From Carpediemonas membranifera (taxonomy: Eukaryota > Fornicata), in contig JAHDYR010000064.1 of the NCBI GenBank assembly GCA_019828565.1, positions 62,001 to 126,000 of the forward strand: DNA of 64,000 nucleotides, given 5' to 3'. A program made the position numbers and the translations under genes. Below the pieces are notes generated by a model. That model had not been told where the DNA came from and searched no databases. It saw only the letters and a list, made by a program, of their open reading frames with translations. Of this stretch, positions 48,745-57,971 are shown piece after piece. The number at the start of each line of letters is the position of its first letter. Position 1 is the stretch's first letter.

Positions 48745-50829
48745 TCACTCCCACAAACAGGGCCGCCAATCGGTATGTGCCGTCCGCCTGCAGGGGGTGA
48801 TCGCTGATAGGTCCGCGTCCTCCGCTTTGACTCTGAAGAACATGCGGTGCGGAGTCAGCTCTCTCAGCGCAACTGCCGTCGGCGATCTGCAGTCGGACAC
48901 TAGCAGGACGAGGGCACTTGGTAGGGATCTCGGCTGTGTGGTCCTTGCAATGTGGAGGTGGCACAGCTTTGCATATACTGCTGATAGGAGCGCGAAGGGT
49001 GTCACTGCTAGCCACCTTCCTGTCGACCAGTCCATGTCTATGAACCTGCTGTCGTCGACCGTCGACGGGCTGTGTTCTACTCGAGCTCCAAGCCACTCGG
49101 AGGGCCAGATCTCTTTCTGCATGGGACCCCACTCGGCTGTGATCCTGTCGATGATCCGACGAGGCGCTGAGAGCGTTTCGGACCTCGACAATGCGTCGGC
49201 TTGGACGTTCAAGTGACCAGAGACGTGAAGGAGCCTTATCCTGAGGGCCCTTTCGCTCAGTGTGGGTAGCAGGTCCCGTATGACTGAGTCTACAAACTGC
49301 GGAGCCTTGGTTGAGCCTTGCTTGTTCCACCAGCTGACTGCTGCCACCGAGTCGGAGTAGATGGTGACCTCCGCGTCTGTCAACGGCTCTGCTAGGATCA
49401 GTCTCACTGCTTGTTCCACTGCTCGGAACTCGAGCAATGTGATGTGCTCGTCCACCGGGGCCGGCCTGGTGAAGGTGAAGGGTTGACGGCCCGGGATTGT
49501 GATCACTCCGCCGAGTCCTGAGTGAGAGGCGTCTGTCATCGCTGTGATGTGGAGCGTCGGAGACAGACCCCACAGGTGAAGCAGCTCTTGGAAGGACCTT
49601 ATCGGAGATGGCCGTGATAAGCGGCGCTCCCATTGGATCAGTGCTTCTCTCGCTTCGCCGGATATGAGTGTGCGGTAGCGGTCCTTCAGTTGGGCTCTCT
49701 GGAGGGGTCTGATAGCGGCTCGGCCCTCCGGCCAAATGATGGCTGCAAAGCCGAGATTGCCCAACAACCGCTGCATGCTGTGTGTCGTGGCCCCCGATGC
49801 CAAGGCCTCCCTGACTCGTGAGAGGTACTTCTGCCGCTTGCTGTCCTGCAGAGCGATCCCCCGCCGGCCAGAGTCCATGACGAAGCCAAGGAAGTCGGTC
49901 TGCTGCGTGGGTGAGAGCTGCGATTTCTTCCTGTTGATGACCAGGCCGAGGTTCTCTAGGAGCTGTAGTATGCCGGGCATCGCAGCGGTCAGTGTCTTCT
50001 TGTCCCCGGACAGAAGCCAGTCGTCGAGATAGATGGTCAAGTTGATGCCTGGGAACATCCGTGCTACGATCTGCGCTGCTGTCAGCATCACCCTTTGGAA
50101 GAAGAATGGCGCTGGGCCCCAGCCGAAGGGTAGGACGTTGAAGGCATAGGGTCTCCCGTCGACCACGAAACCCAGCAGCGGGCTGTCCGAGGCCCTGACC
50201 CCTAACTGGTAGTAGCCCTTGACTAGGTCCAAGCGTGCCATGTAGTCTCCTTCGCGAAGCTGGGCCATCGCTTGCTTGACTCCCTTCAGCCGAAAGGTTC
50301 GATGTTCCGTTGACACTGCGTTCAATGCCCTTAGGTCGTGGATCAGACGCGTCTCTGGTGGCGTCTTCGGCACAGTGAAGATAGGTGAGATCAAGCTGGG
50401 AGACCGGCATGGGCCTGCCGCGCCCAGGCTCAGGAGGGTTTTCAGGTGGTCGCGGAATGCCTTGCGGTCCTTGGCGCGAGTTGGTGGTAGGCGCGGATGA
50501 CGAGGGTGCGCTCTTAGGGATATCGGGACGCCCTCGCGTAGCCACGTAACCACCTCTGATGGCGCGCCCAAGTGCCTCCATAGGCGCCACTGCCTGTTGA
50601 TGCAGGGAAATGGTGGAACTGACGGGGGAGGAGGTGCTGTGGACGGGGGAGGAGGAGGCGTCGGTGACAGGGGAGGAGATTGAGGAGTAGTGGGATTTGT
50701 GGTTGGATGAGGAGTTAGGACCTGTGGACCGGGGCGAGGATCCTTGATGGGTGGTTTCTTTTGACTTAGTTTGAGTTCTTCGTGCCGGCGCGCTTCGGCT
50801 TCTTCCCGTGAAAACCCCGGTTGCCGCCG
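48745..50829 (-). CDS. Reverse transcriptase-RNase H of DIRS-like element
   Basis: About 694 codons open after a TGA at 50832-50830. The first ~85 codons are Lys/Glu then Pro-rich (a linker), next a DIRS-type RT: SLISPIFTVPK, TRLIHDLRALN, ARLDLVKGYYQL, VLPFGWGPAPFFFQ and catalytic IYLDDWLLS. RNase H follows with TDASHSGLGG, LEFRAVEQA, IYSDSVAAVSW and VQADALSR. No ATG stands at the head of this frame; it overlaps the ORF1 end and could be reached by frameshift. An ATG at 50833 overlaps the TGA but opens another frame. No methyltransferase domain is seen, as in Ngaro-like elements. Confidence 0.88.
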   Translation of the reverse strand, partial: RRQPGFSREEAEARRHEELKLSQKKPPIKDPRPGPQVLTPHPTTNPTTPQSPPLSPTPPPPPSTAPPPPSVPPFPCINRQWRLWRHLGAPSEVVTWLREGVPISLRAHPRHPRLPPTRAKDRKAFRDHLKTLLSLGAAGPCRSPSLISPIFTVPKTPPETRLIHDLRALNAVSTEHRTFRLKGVKQAMAQLREGDYMARLDLVKGYYQLGVRASDSPLLGFVVDGRPYAFNVLPFGWGPAPFFFQRVMLTAAQIVARMFPGINLTIYLDDWLLSGDKKTLTAAMPGILQLLENLGLVINRKKSQLSPTQQTDFLGFVMDSGRRGIALQDSKRQKYLSRVREALASGATTHSMQRLLGNLGFAAIIWPEGRAAIRPLQRAQLKDRYRTLISGEAREALIQWERRLSRPSPIRSFQELLHLWGLSPTLHITAMTDASHSGLGGVITIPGRQPFTFTRPAPVDEHITLLEFRAVEQAVRLILAEPLTDAEVTIYSDSVAAVSWWNKQGSTKAPQFVDSVIRDLLPTLSERALRIRLLHVSGHLNVQADALSRSETLSAPRRIIDRITAEWGPMQKEIWPSEWLGARVEHSPSTVDDSRFIDMDWSTGRWLAVTPFALLSAVYAKLCHLHIARTTQPRSLPSALVLLVSDCRSPTAVALRELTPHRMFFRVKAEDADLSAITPCRRTAHTDWRPCLWE

Positions 50830-51143
50830 TCATGTCCGGTGCCGGGCTTGGTGTTCTTCTCGGTCAGGCGGGGGATCTTGGACAGGGTGCGGAGGACGAG
50901 AGTCTCGATCTCCGTCTCGTTCATCTCGTGACGCTCGGCAAGGGCGGCCATGCCCGCGGTGGAGACAGCAGAGGCGGCTAGGTAGCCGTAGCGGTCCTTC
51001 ACCCATAGGACTCGGTGACGGAGGAAGATGCGAGCGAGTACGGCGAAGCCACTGATTCGATTGAACTTGAAGCTGCGGTAGATCTCCTCGAGGAACTCCG
51101 CCTCTTCGCGCATAGTGGATGAAGCAGGACGCTTCCAAGTCAT
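50766..51143 (-). CDS. ORF1 (Gag-like) of DIRS-like element
   Basis: 125 aa from ATG 51143 (MTWKRPASS); the frame stays open to 51365. N-terminal helical stretch (REEAEFLEEIYRSFKFNRISGF), then KDRYGYLAAS and a basic Gly/Lys-rich tail (GNRGFHGKKPKRAGTK) suited to bind nucleic acid. No zinc knuckle. Position upstream of RT suggests a Gag-like role. The start is uncertain. Confidence 0.5.
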   Translation of the reverse strand: MTWKRPASSTMREEAEFLEEIYRSFKFNRISGFAVLARIFLRHRVLWVKDRYGYLAASAVSTAGMAALAERHEMNETEIETLVLRTLSKIPRLTEKNTKPGTGHDGGNRGFHGKKPKRAGTKNSN

Positions 51144-51223
51144 GGTGGTCTCTTGCCGACATACTGTTAAAAACGGGGTTTCGATGCCTGAGGAAATCAT
51201 GAGGAAGTCCGTTTTCACGAAAA

Positions 51224-51268
51224 AAAATGGTGAAAACATTAGATTCAGTGAAATCTTTTCACCATTTT
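51224..51268. repeat. 13-bp inverted repeat upstream of ORF1
   Basis: AAAATGGTGAAAA (51224-51236) and TTTTCACCATTTT (51256-51268), with a smaller stem AGATT/AATCT inside the loop. 81 bp before the ORF1 ATG of the DIRS-like element. Confidence 0.85.
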
Positions 51269-51499
51269 CACAAGGCGCAAGAAAACGAAAGAGATGGCAC
51301 TGAACACCCCTGGATGTACAGGACATCACTATACATGCTTTCCATGCATCTGTGAGCTTCTGCATTTTTCACACATTTTCACGAAATGCTTCTCTGCACT
51401 GAGACCACTGTTCGCCAAGAGAATCACTGATGTTGTCGATAAATGCTATCCATAAGGTATTCCTGTCTTTATTTCCGCTGCTGCTTCCCTCGTAGCGAC

Positions 51500-51557
51500 G
51501 CACAGGTAGCTGTCGCAAAATGCACTTTAAGACCGAATTTCGCACAGCTACCTGTGC
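51500..51557. repeat. 14-bp inverted repeat
   Basis: GCACAGGTAGCTGT (51500-51513) and ACAGCTACCTGTGC (51544-51557), loop 30 nt. Confidence 0.85.
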
Positions 51558-52632
51558 ATGGTGTTTGAGCTTGATTGAAAGGCACTGAACAATACAGGGC
51601 TACTCTGCAGGTAACAGTAAGCAAAGCTTGAGCGACTTTGGGCCTCGAATGTGGTTGTATCTCATCAATGTTTATGACCCACCCTCGCATCATCCTGATC
51701 AGAACTTCACGCTTACTCACATGCTCAAATACTATCCATATGTCCTCCCTGTCACCGATGTAGTCGTTGTCGACCGTGTCTCAGCCTGGATACTCCTCCT
51801 GTCGACCGCACTGTCGTCTCCAACGTCTGTTAGGTCGACCCTGGTGTCCAACTCAGTTATATTAGTCATCTAATGCAGGCTAAATTCTTTATACATGACC
51901 ACGGAGTTGTTCAATGCGACTTCAAGTCTCACAATTTTCTTTTCCGCTCTGAACAGAATGTATAGGTGACTGAATATGGCTCAGCGATGACTAGAATCAC
52001 AACTAATTGTCCTCTCTGACTCTTTGAAAGCTATTCGAGTGTGTCAGATCATTCTAATCTTTCCAGTCGCGCCATAATGTTAAACGGGAAGCCAAATCTC
52101 GCGATTGAATACGCATAGTCGACGCAGAGAAGCATTAAATAGCCAAGAACGTCTTATTGAACATGAGAGTATTGTTGACGTGACTCCAACATTAGTCCTC
52201 GGATTGATATTATGTCGAGACAGGAAGATGGGAGGGATGCACCACGACTCATGAGACTAAATGTCTCCCAAACCATCTCCTAAACCATTTGATGTAGTGT
52301 GATTGAACTTGTACTGTGTTTACCTTGAAGTGCGCCCCATGTATTTTTTTGTTTACGTATATCAACATAAATACGCCAATTTATTATCGTAAAATTGCTG
52401 GGCCCGGGTCAGCACAGTCTAAGGACCCGCCATATCGCTTTTCAGGTAGAAGTAGTCTGAACCCTAAATTTGCTTTACGTATATCTCGGTAAATAGACTC
52501 GAACGATATGTAAAAATCTTGGATCCGTCCTAACATATCAAATACTACACATATACCAAGTTTCAGCCAAATCCAAGCCGAGAAGATCACCCCCGTCAAG
52601 CCCATGGACAATGGTAGGTCAGAGTGGTTTTG

Positions 52633-52700
52633 GCGAAAATAACAGTGCATTGCTGTATTCCAAATGTATGACTTATAGTGCAATGCACTGTTATTTTCGC
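52633..52700. repeat. 21-bp perfect inverted repeat (hairpin)
   Basis: Arms 52633-52653 and 52680-52700 are perfect reverse complements (left arm begins GCGAAAATAACAG), loop 26 nt. RNA from either strand would fold into a 21-bp stem, the size of a small-RNA precursor or a short inverted-repeat element. Confidence 0.92.
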
Positions 52701-52740
52701 AGAGCCGAACTTGGAGGTGGCCAGAAACTGACATCGCTGA

Positions 52741-52791
52741 AAAGCTCAGAGACGTCGTTATATCATCTATAACGGCATCTCTGAGCTTTTG
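52741..52791. repeat. 23-bp inverted repeat with two mismatches
   Basis: Arms 52741-52763 (AAAAGCTCAGAGACG...) and 52769-52791, loop 5 nt, two mismatches. Only 40 bp from the 21-bp perfect hairpin. Confidence 0.92.
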
Positions 52792-53635
52792 GGCGCACGG
52801 TTTCATCCTGGCGGGGAGATCGATGCTTGTGAAAATGAAGAATCGACTAGGAGAGCTCTACGCTTGCATGCAGCCTTCTATTAGGTTGTTGATGTTGGTT
52901 ATATGCTTCTTTTTCGTTCTCGATGCGTGTGGATGAGTATTCTGTTGCAAGATTCATTTTGATGGACTGATGTTGGTTATAGAGGATAAAGGCACCAGAA
53001 TGGATCATATGCATGCTATAAACCCGTTCTGTGCCGTTGGAATAGCGTTATTCGATAGTCAGTAGCACTTGTTGTTCGTTTCACTCGTTGCAATCATTAA
53101 AGTGCACATGGAGAAATGATAAATCCTGGCCCATCTGTGCATGTGACAGCAACAAGGGGTCTCGGGGTAAGAGCAGGAACAAGAATTGGGAACAGCGAAT
53201 TCCAGGCTGCCTGTCAAAGCGCTAAGAACTGACCCCAGCCAGGTGAAACAAAGGGAACTTCTCAGAATGTCATAATATTCGCTGGTGTATGAGACTCACT
53301 GCCTCCCCTGCTCACCCCAATTAGCGATATAGGGACTTAGGGATGTGCAGTGCAATGACCGTGATAAATGCGGACGCAGAAGAGGCAGACCAGCACTTGT
53401 GGGGAACACTCACACCCCCGCTAAATCACACGCAAGGTCACCGGAGAAGACACAAGTCTCATAGAGTCCACAGATAGGAAGTTTTGAGGTCATAACTCTA
53501 TGGTCCATGCTGGGTGCCTCGGCAATATTGAGATAGTAAGTGCAGAGGGTGCGTGCTGGAGCCCCTATAGGCTTTAGAGCCCTTCTCGTCATCATTCAGA
53601 GGATGATGTAGCGCCCAGGCCGGGTGGAGAGTGGC

Positions 53636-53729
53636 TGTCATGACGACCTCATTTAATGATCAGTCTTATTTGGTCAATGATCTCAAACCTGCTTCTAAAT
53701 TTCACTCTCTCAATTGTTTGGGTACCACA
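53636..53729 (+). repeat. 5' LTR, 94 bp
   Basis: Identical to 57878-57971; starts TGTCATGACG and ends TACCACA. Unusually short for an LTR. Confidence 0.95.
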
Positions 53730-53740
53730 GTAATTACTGC

Positions 53741-56700
53741 ATGCATTTACCTGAAACAAAACTCAACAACGCCCCGTTCCTGCGAAAGGCCACCACCAAG
53801 TCGTGGTATACTTTCCGTCAAGACTACGAGCAGTATGCTGCCCGTGAAGCCGATCCGATCGTTGCCTTTGACCTAATCGAAACGCAGGTCCTAGAGGTTC
53901 TTAAGATCCGAATCCCTGAACTTGAGGGGTTCCTTGAGTACGCTAACGAAACGCCGGATGAAGAGCCGGCCGATACCTCTGAACTCAACGAGGCCTTTAT
54001 CACCATGGTAGACGAGCTGATGCAGCCTCTGGATGAGGTGGACGCTTTAGATCGCTTTAAGGACTTGTCGTGCGGCTCTGAGGGTAACCTCATTGACAAC
54101 ATGGCCGCGTATGCCCTGGCGTATAAGCGTCAAGTTCGTAACTGTTGTAAGGTTCGGCCCACGGAGAAGCTCATCGTCGATGCATTTGTTGCTGGCATCA
54201 GGTACGGTCGCTTGAAGGAGCGAGTGAATGCTAAGAAGGCGAAGACGCTTGACGAGACGATCGCCGAGGCATTCATCCAGGCCACGGAAGCAGAGAAGGC
54301 TCGCAGAGAGCACCAGCGTGTGGAGCGAGAGAGTGCGACCTCCGCAACGATGACTAAGGCTAAGGAGAAGTCGGAAACTGCTTGTGAGTACTGCCAGCGC
54401 AAGGGTCACACTGCTGATACGTGTTGGAAGCGTAAGCGTGACGAGCGTGAGGGAGTAAAGGGGCAGAAGTACGTTCATCTTAATGCTTTGGTCGCGGAGG
54501 ACCGCGACAACAGACCCATTGGCGAGGTGGGCATCCTGGGGAGAGTGTTGGCGTTCCTTTATGACACAGGGGCCTCTGCCGACTTTATATCCCAATCCCT
54601 CGTCAAAGAGCTCGGCCTAGTCGTCGAGCCCGACCATGCTAAGGTTAAGCTGGCCACTGGTACGATTTACAACTCACCCGGCATTGTTAAGTTGAGTGCA
54701 GATTTTGGAGTGTTGCCATCTACTGGGCGGAGAACTCAAGCTGCTCTCAATTTGCGGGTGCTACCCGGGCTGAAGCCGACATTAGTTATGGGAATATCGA
54801 CATTAAGTGCGTTGGGGCTAATCACGATCGTCAAGCCGACGATGGAGAATTCTGGAGAGCCACACTTCGCGGAGCTTGATGAAGATGAAGTAGACGAGAC
54901 GTTATTTACCCTTGCTGAAGCGGAGCACGAACTACAGATACGTAGCTTCCCTGAAGAGACTAATACCATCCTAAGCAAGTACAAAGACGTTCTCGGCGAC
55001 ATTTCGCAGCCAGCAGACGTTCCACCCTTCGAACTGGTTCTTACAAACCAGAAGGTTATCAACATCCCTCCATACCACGTCTCGGCTGAAGAAAGAGAGG
55101 ATATGCAGCGCCAGACGGCGCAGCTGGAGGATCTGAATGTGATTGAGGAGTCTACGAGCAACTATAACAATCCTACGGTGCTTGTATGGAAGCGCGATCG
55201 CACCCGCAGGCTCTGCTTGGACTTTCGGCGCCTTAACGACGCGACGGAGGACTTCGATCACGACCTCCCTATCATTGACGATCTGGTAGCAAGACTAGAG
55301 GGTAAGACCCTCTTCGCTAAGCTGGACCTAAGCAAGGCCTTTCACCAGATTCCTATGACCAAGAGCTCACGCAGACTAACGGCGTTTACAGTTGGGAAGC
55401 GTAAGTACCAGTACAAGCGTTTAGCTTTCGGACTCAAAGGGGCCGCAGCCTTCTGTCAGAAGACCCTCGAATCCGTACTGGGCGATGCACTGTGGACACG
55501 GTGTCTCGCATATGTAGACGACATAGTAATATTCGGAGAGAACCAGAGAGAGTACCTCGACAATCTGGACTATGTCTTGAGAAAGCTCAACTCGGCCAAG
55601 TTGAAGCTGAATCTGTCCAAGTCTGAGTTCGGACTGACAGAAATAGAATACTTGGGCTGGCTTGTGAATGGCGACGGCAAGCGAATCGCGCCTGACCGCC
55701 TAGAAGGCATCGACCGCTTAACCAGCCCGAGAGATGTTGCCGGAGTCAGAACCTTACTCGGGTTCACGAACTATTTTAGCCATATGATTCCGAACTACGG
55801 CAATATGATGGAGCCAGTCCTGGCTCTGACGAGAGCCAAGGAAGAGTTCCGTTGGGAGAAGGCCCAACAAGATGCCCTAGTCGACATCAAAGCGACCCTA
55901 TCTCAGAACAACATGTTAAGTCACCCCAAGCGTGGCTGCCAATTAATCCTACAAACCGACGCGAGTGACTACGCTGTCGGGGCAGTTTTGTTACAGATCG
56001 AAGACGGGGAGGAGCGTCCGATTGCTTTCTATTCCAAGACACTATCGGATGTTCAAAGAAGGTGGAGCACCTATGAAAAGGAAGGCTTCGGCATTTATTA
56101 CGCTATGATCAAGGCCGAGCGGTTCCTAGTAGGCAGGCCGTTTACTGTGAGAACGGACCACCGGAATTTGCTGTATATCGCGACAAGCACGAACGCTAAG
56201 GTAACTAGATGGCGCATGGCACTGGAAAGGTTCGACTATTCCGTCGTACACGTGCCTGGTCAAGCGAACGGTGCTGCCGACGCGCTATCTCGCCTATGCG
56301 GTGCAACAGTCGAGGCAGATGATCACGCCACGTGGATCTCCGAGGTTCACGGAGGCATACACGGCCATCTCGGAGCGAGAGCGACGGTGAACAAGCTTAT
56401 ATCGCTCGGTAGGAGGTGGAGGGGCATGTATAAGGACGCAGAGGAGTTTGTCCAGTCGTGTCCTGTGTGCCAGGTCACGCGCAAGACGGCCAAGCCCGTC
56501 CAACACTTGCGCCACCGTACGGCAGGTCGCCTGCCGTTTGATGTCGTGCAGGTAGACACGATCGGACCCATCGCGGAGAGCGAGGGTCTGCGGTACGTGT
56601 GCGTGTTAATTGACACGTACTCGAAGCTAACTATGCTGGTCCCCACGCGTTCGACGGACGCAGATGCCGCGGCAGGGGCAATTTTGGCCTGGGTGGGTCA

Positions 56701-57568
56701 CTACGGAATTCCCCGGGTGATTCACAGCGACGGGGGCAGCCAGTATAGAAATAAGCTGATTGACGCTCTAATGGAAAGGCTCGGGTCGCAACATCACGTC
56801 GGCACGCCTTACCGCCCGGGTTCTCAAGGAAGGGTCAACGCCGAGGTTAAGAGGCATCTAGAGACGCTAATGCTCGATCTGCAGGAGTTTAGATGGACGC
56901 GGCTACTACCTTTGGCTCAGTACATCATTAATTCAACATCTGTGGCCAGGACAGGCCTATCGCCACTGAATTTGCTTTATAACCAAGACGTGGTCGTAAG
57001 ACCAGAAGAGATCATGAGCAATGAGAGCAAGATGCCATTTGAGGCCTTCAAGCGCAGCCTGGAACTACAGGGAGTCATCCAAGACCAGGCGCTGCAACAA
57101 CAAACACCATCAGAAGCATCACACGTGGCCCTATCGAACAAGCCAGTGCTGGTAACGACCACTGTCGGCCGCCGCACGAAGCTGGCTGGGCCAATGTGGT
57201 GCCAGGGACCCGCAGAGTCGCCGAACGTTTACTACGTGGAGAACCTGACGACAGGCGTAGTGGCTAAGGTCCATGCCGAGCGTCTAAGACATTTTGAGTC
57301 TGACGCGACAAGGGCTGAGTTGACACGGCTCGCGGCCCAGAGAGTTGACGAATATGTCGTAGAAGCGATCGACTCTCACAAATTTGAGGACGGCGTCCTT
57401 CACCTACATGTGCTGTGGGAGGGGTACCTCGAGGAAGAGGCGACATGGGAACGCTTCAACGCCGACCTTGATGAACTTAGGGCGTTTGAGGAGTACCTCG
57501 CAGACAAACCGAGTTTGCGCAGAAAACTCCGAGGTCAAAGGAAATTAGCTTCCTATAGGCAGCGCTAA
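53741..57568 (+). CDS. Gag-Pol polyprotein of chromovirus
   Basis: 1,275 aa in one frame, ATG only 12 bp after the 5' LTR. In order: Gag with a helical capsid part, a CCHC knuckle (CEYCQRKGHTADTC, about residue 217), protease DTGAS (about 276), reverse transcriptase (LCLDFRRLND, AKLDLSKAFHQIP, LAYVDDIVIFG), RNase H (LQTDASDYAVGAVL, RTDHRNLLY, GAADALSRL), integrase finger (H/H/C/C, CPVCQ), core with VDTIGP and HSDGGSQY, and a C-terminal chromodomain (VLWEGYLEEEATWE). The third core motif reads PYRPGSQGRVNAEV where the sister elements have G-x-V-E-R-x-N, so the catalytic Glu and two neighbours are missing, as from a 9-bp in-frame deletion. No stop or frame break. Lack of a separate Pol frame suggests ratio control by proteolysis. 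Confidence 0.95.
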   Translation: MHLPETKLNNAPFLRKATTKSWYTFRQDYEQYAAREADPIVAFDLIETQVLEVLKIRIPELEGFLEYANETPDEEPADTSELNEAFITMVDELMQPLDEVDALDRFKDLSCGSEGNLIDNMAAYALAYKRQVRNCCKVRPTEKLIVDAFVAGIRYGRLKERVNAKKAKTLDETIAEAFIQATEAEKARREHQRVERESATSATMTKAKEKSETACEYCQRKGHTADTCWKRKRDEREGVKGQKYVHLNALVAEDRDNRPIGEVGILGRVLAFLYDTGASADFISQSLVKELGLVVEPDHAKVKLATGTIYNSPGIVKLSADFGVLPSTGRRTQAALNLRVLPGLKPTLVMGISTLSALGLITIVKPTMENSGEPHFAELDEDEVDETLFTLAEAEHELQIRSFPEETNTILSKYKDVLGDISQPADVPPFELVLTNQKVINIPPYHVSAEEREDMQRQTAQLEDLNVIEESTSNYNNPTVLVWKRDRTRRLCLDFRRLNDATEDFDHDLPIIDDLVARLEGKTLFAKLDLSKAFHQIPMTKSSRRLTAFTVGKRKYQYKRLAFGLKGAAAFCQKTLESVLGDALWTRCLAYVDDIVIFGENQREYLDNLDYVLRKLNSAKLKLNLSKSEFGLTEIEYLGWLVNGDGKRIAPDRLEGIDRLTSPRDVAGVRTLLGFTNYFSHMIPNYGNMMEPVLALTRAKEEFRWEKAQQDALVDIKATLSQNNMLSHPKRGCQLILQTDASDYAVGAVLLQIEDGEERPIAFYSKTLSDVQRRWSTYEKEGFGIYYAMIKAERFLVGRPFTVRTDHRNLLYIATSTNAKVTRWRMALERFDYSVVHVPGQANGAADALSRLCGATVEADDHATWISEVHGGIHGHLGARATVNKLISLGRRWRGMYKDAEEFVQSCPVCQVTRKTAKPVQHLRHRTAGRLPFDVVQVDTIGPIAESEGLRYVCVLIDTYSKLTMLVPTRSTDADAAAGAILAWVGHYGIPRVIHSDGGSQYRNKLIDALMERLGSQHHVGTPYRPGSQGRVNAEVKRHLETLMLDLQEFRWTRLLPLAQYIINSTSVARTGLSPLNLLYNQDVVVRPEEIMSNESKMPFEAFKRSLELQGVIQDQALQQQTPSEASHVALSNKPVLVTTTVGRRTKLAGPMWCQGPAESPNVYYVENLTTGVVAKVHAERLRHFESDATRAELTRLAAQRVDEYVVEAIDSHKFEDGVLHLHVLWEGYLEEEATWERFNADLDELRAFEEYLADKPSLRRKLRGQRKLASYRQR

Positions 57569-57868
57569 TAACCAACGGCTCATCAAAAAGCCATTTTGGG
57601 GTTTTGCCCAGTTGGTGACCGCAGCCTAGGGGGGGAAGAGCAGAACGTTGGAATCTAGTTACTGATATTGGTTATTTCTTATGTTCTACACCATTCTGTG
57701 CGCTATTTGTTCGTTTAGAACAGCGTTCTTCAGACTATTGTGCTCAATTGCGTTTTTGACTTCACTGGAGTCGGTCTGGCGGGTTTTGCATTTCGCCGGA
57801 CTTGAACCGTTAGAATTTTTGCTGACGGTTGGGAGGCACGTTTGAGCTTGTGGACGGTTTGGGATCAT

Positions 57869-57877
57869 GGGGGGAAG
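57869..57877 (+). promoter_or_regulatory. Polypurine tract
   Basis: GGGGGGAAG directly before the 3' LTR, the place for plus-strand priming. A near copy (seven G then AAGAG) lies at 57629-57640, in the 3' untranslated part. Confidence 0.75.
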
Positions 57878-57971
57878 TGTCATGACGACCTCATTTAATG
57901 ATCAGTCTTATTTGGTCAATGATCTCAAACCTGCTTCTAAATTTCACTCTCTCAATTGTTTGGGTACCACA
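57878..57971 (+). repeat. 3' LTR, 94 bp
   Basis: Identical to the 5' LTR at 53636-53729; followed by the GTGGC target duplication. Confidence 0.95.

Larger units (their letters stand above)
47850..51268 (-). mobile_element. DIRS-like (tyrosine recombinase) retrotransposon
   Basis: Three consecutive minus-strand frames: ORF1 (51143-50766), RT-RNase H (50829-48745) and tyrosine recombinase (48716-47850), the order of DIRS/Ngaro elements. No DDE integrase or aspartic protease is present. The coding parts look intact. Ends are not settled: the upstream side has an inverted repeat at 51224-51268 and the downstream side the hairpin-rich region with the 46-bp repeats. Confidence 0.85.
51144..53635. 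other. AT-rich gene-free region with long inverted repeats
   Basis: 2.5 kb without a supported gene. The longest open frame (minus 52806-52384, 140 codons) covers two near-perfect hairpins and has no family. Contains inverted repeats at 51224-51268, 51500-51557, 52633-52700 and 52741-52791. A 14-bp TGATGTTGGTTATA repeat occurs at 52890-52903 and 52968-52981. Confidence 0.5.
53636..57971 (+). mobile_element. Complete Ty3/gypsy chromovirus with LTRs and TSD
   Basis: Identical 94-bp LTRs at 53636-53729 and 57878-57971, each TG...CA. The 5-bp target duplication GTGGC lies directly outside both ends (53631-53635 and 57972-57976). A polypurine tract precedes the 3' LTR. A single long ORF codes Gag to chromodomain. 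LTR identity implies a recent insertion. Confidence 0.96.

Noticed and set aside
47529-51533. 13-bp TGCACTTTAAGAC shared by 47529-47541 and 51521-51533, as terminal repeats of the DIRS-like element
   Set aside because: A 13-bp match is expected by chance in 64 kb, and the flanks do not match.
52384-52806. 140-codon minus ORF in the AT-rich region
   Set aside because: It spans two long hairpins and has no recognisable features; the hairpins explain the sequence better.
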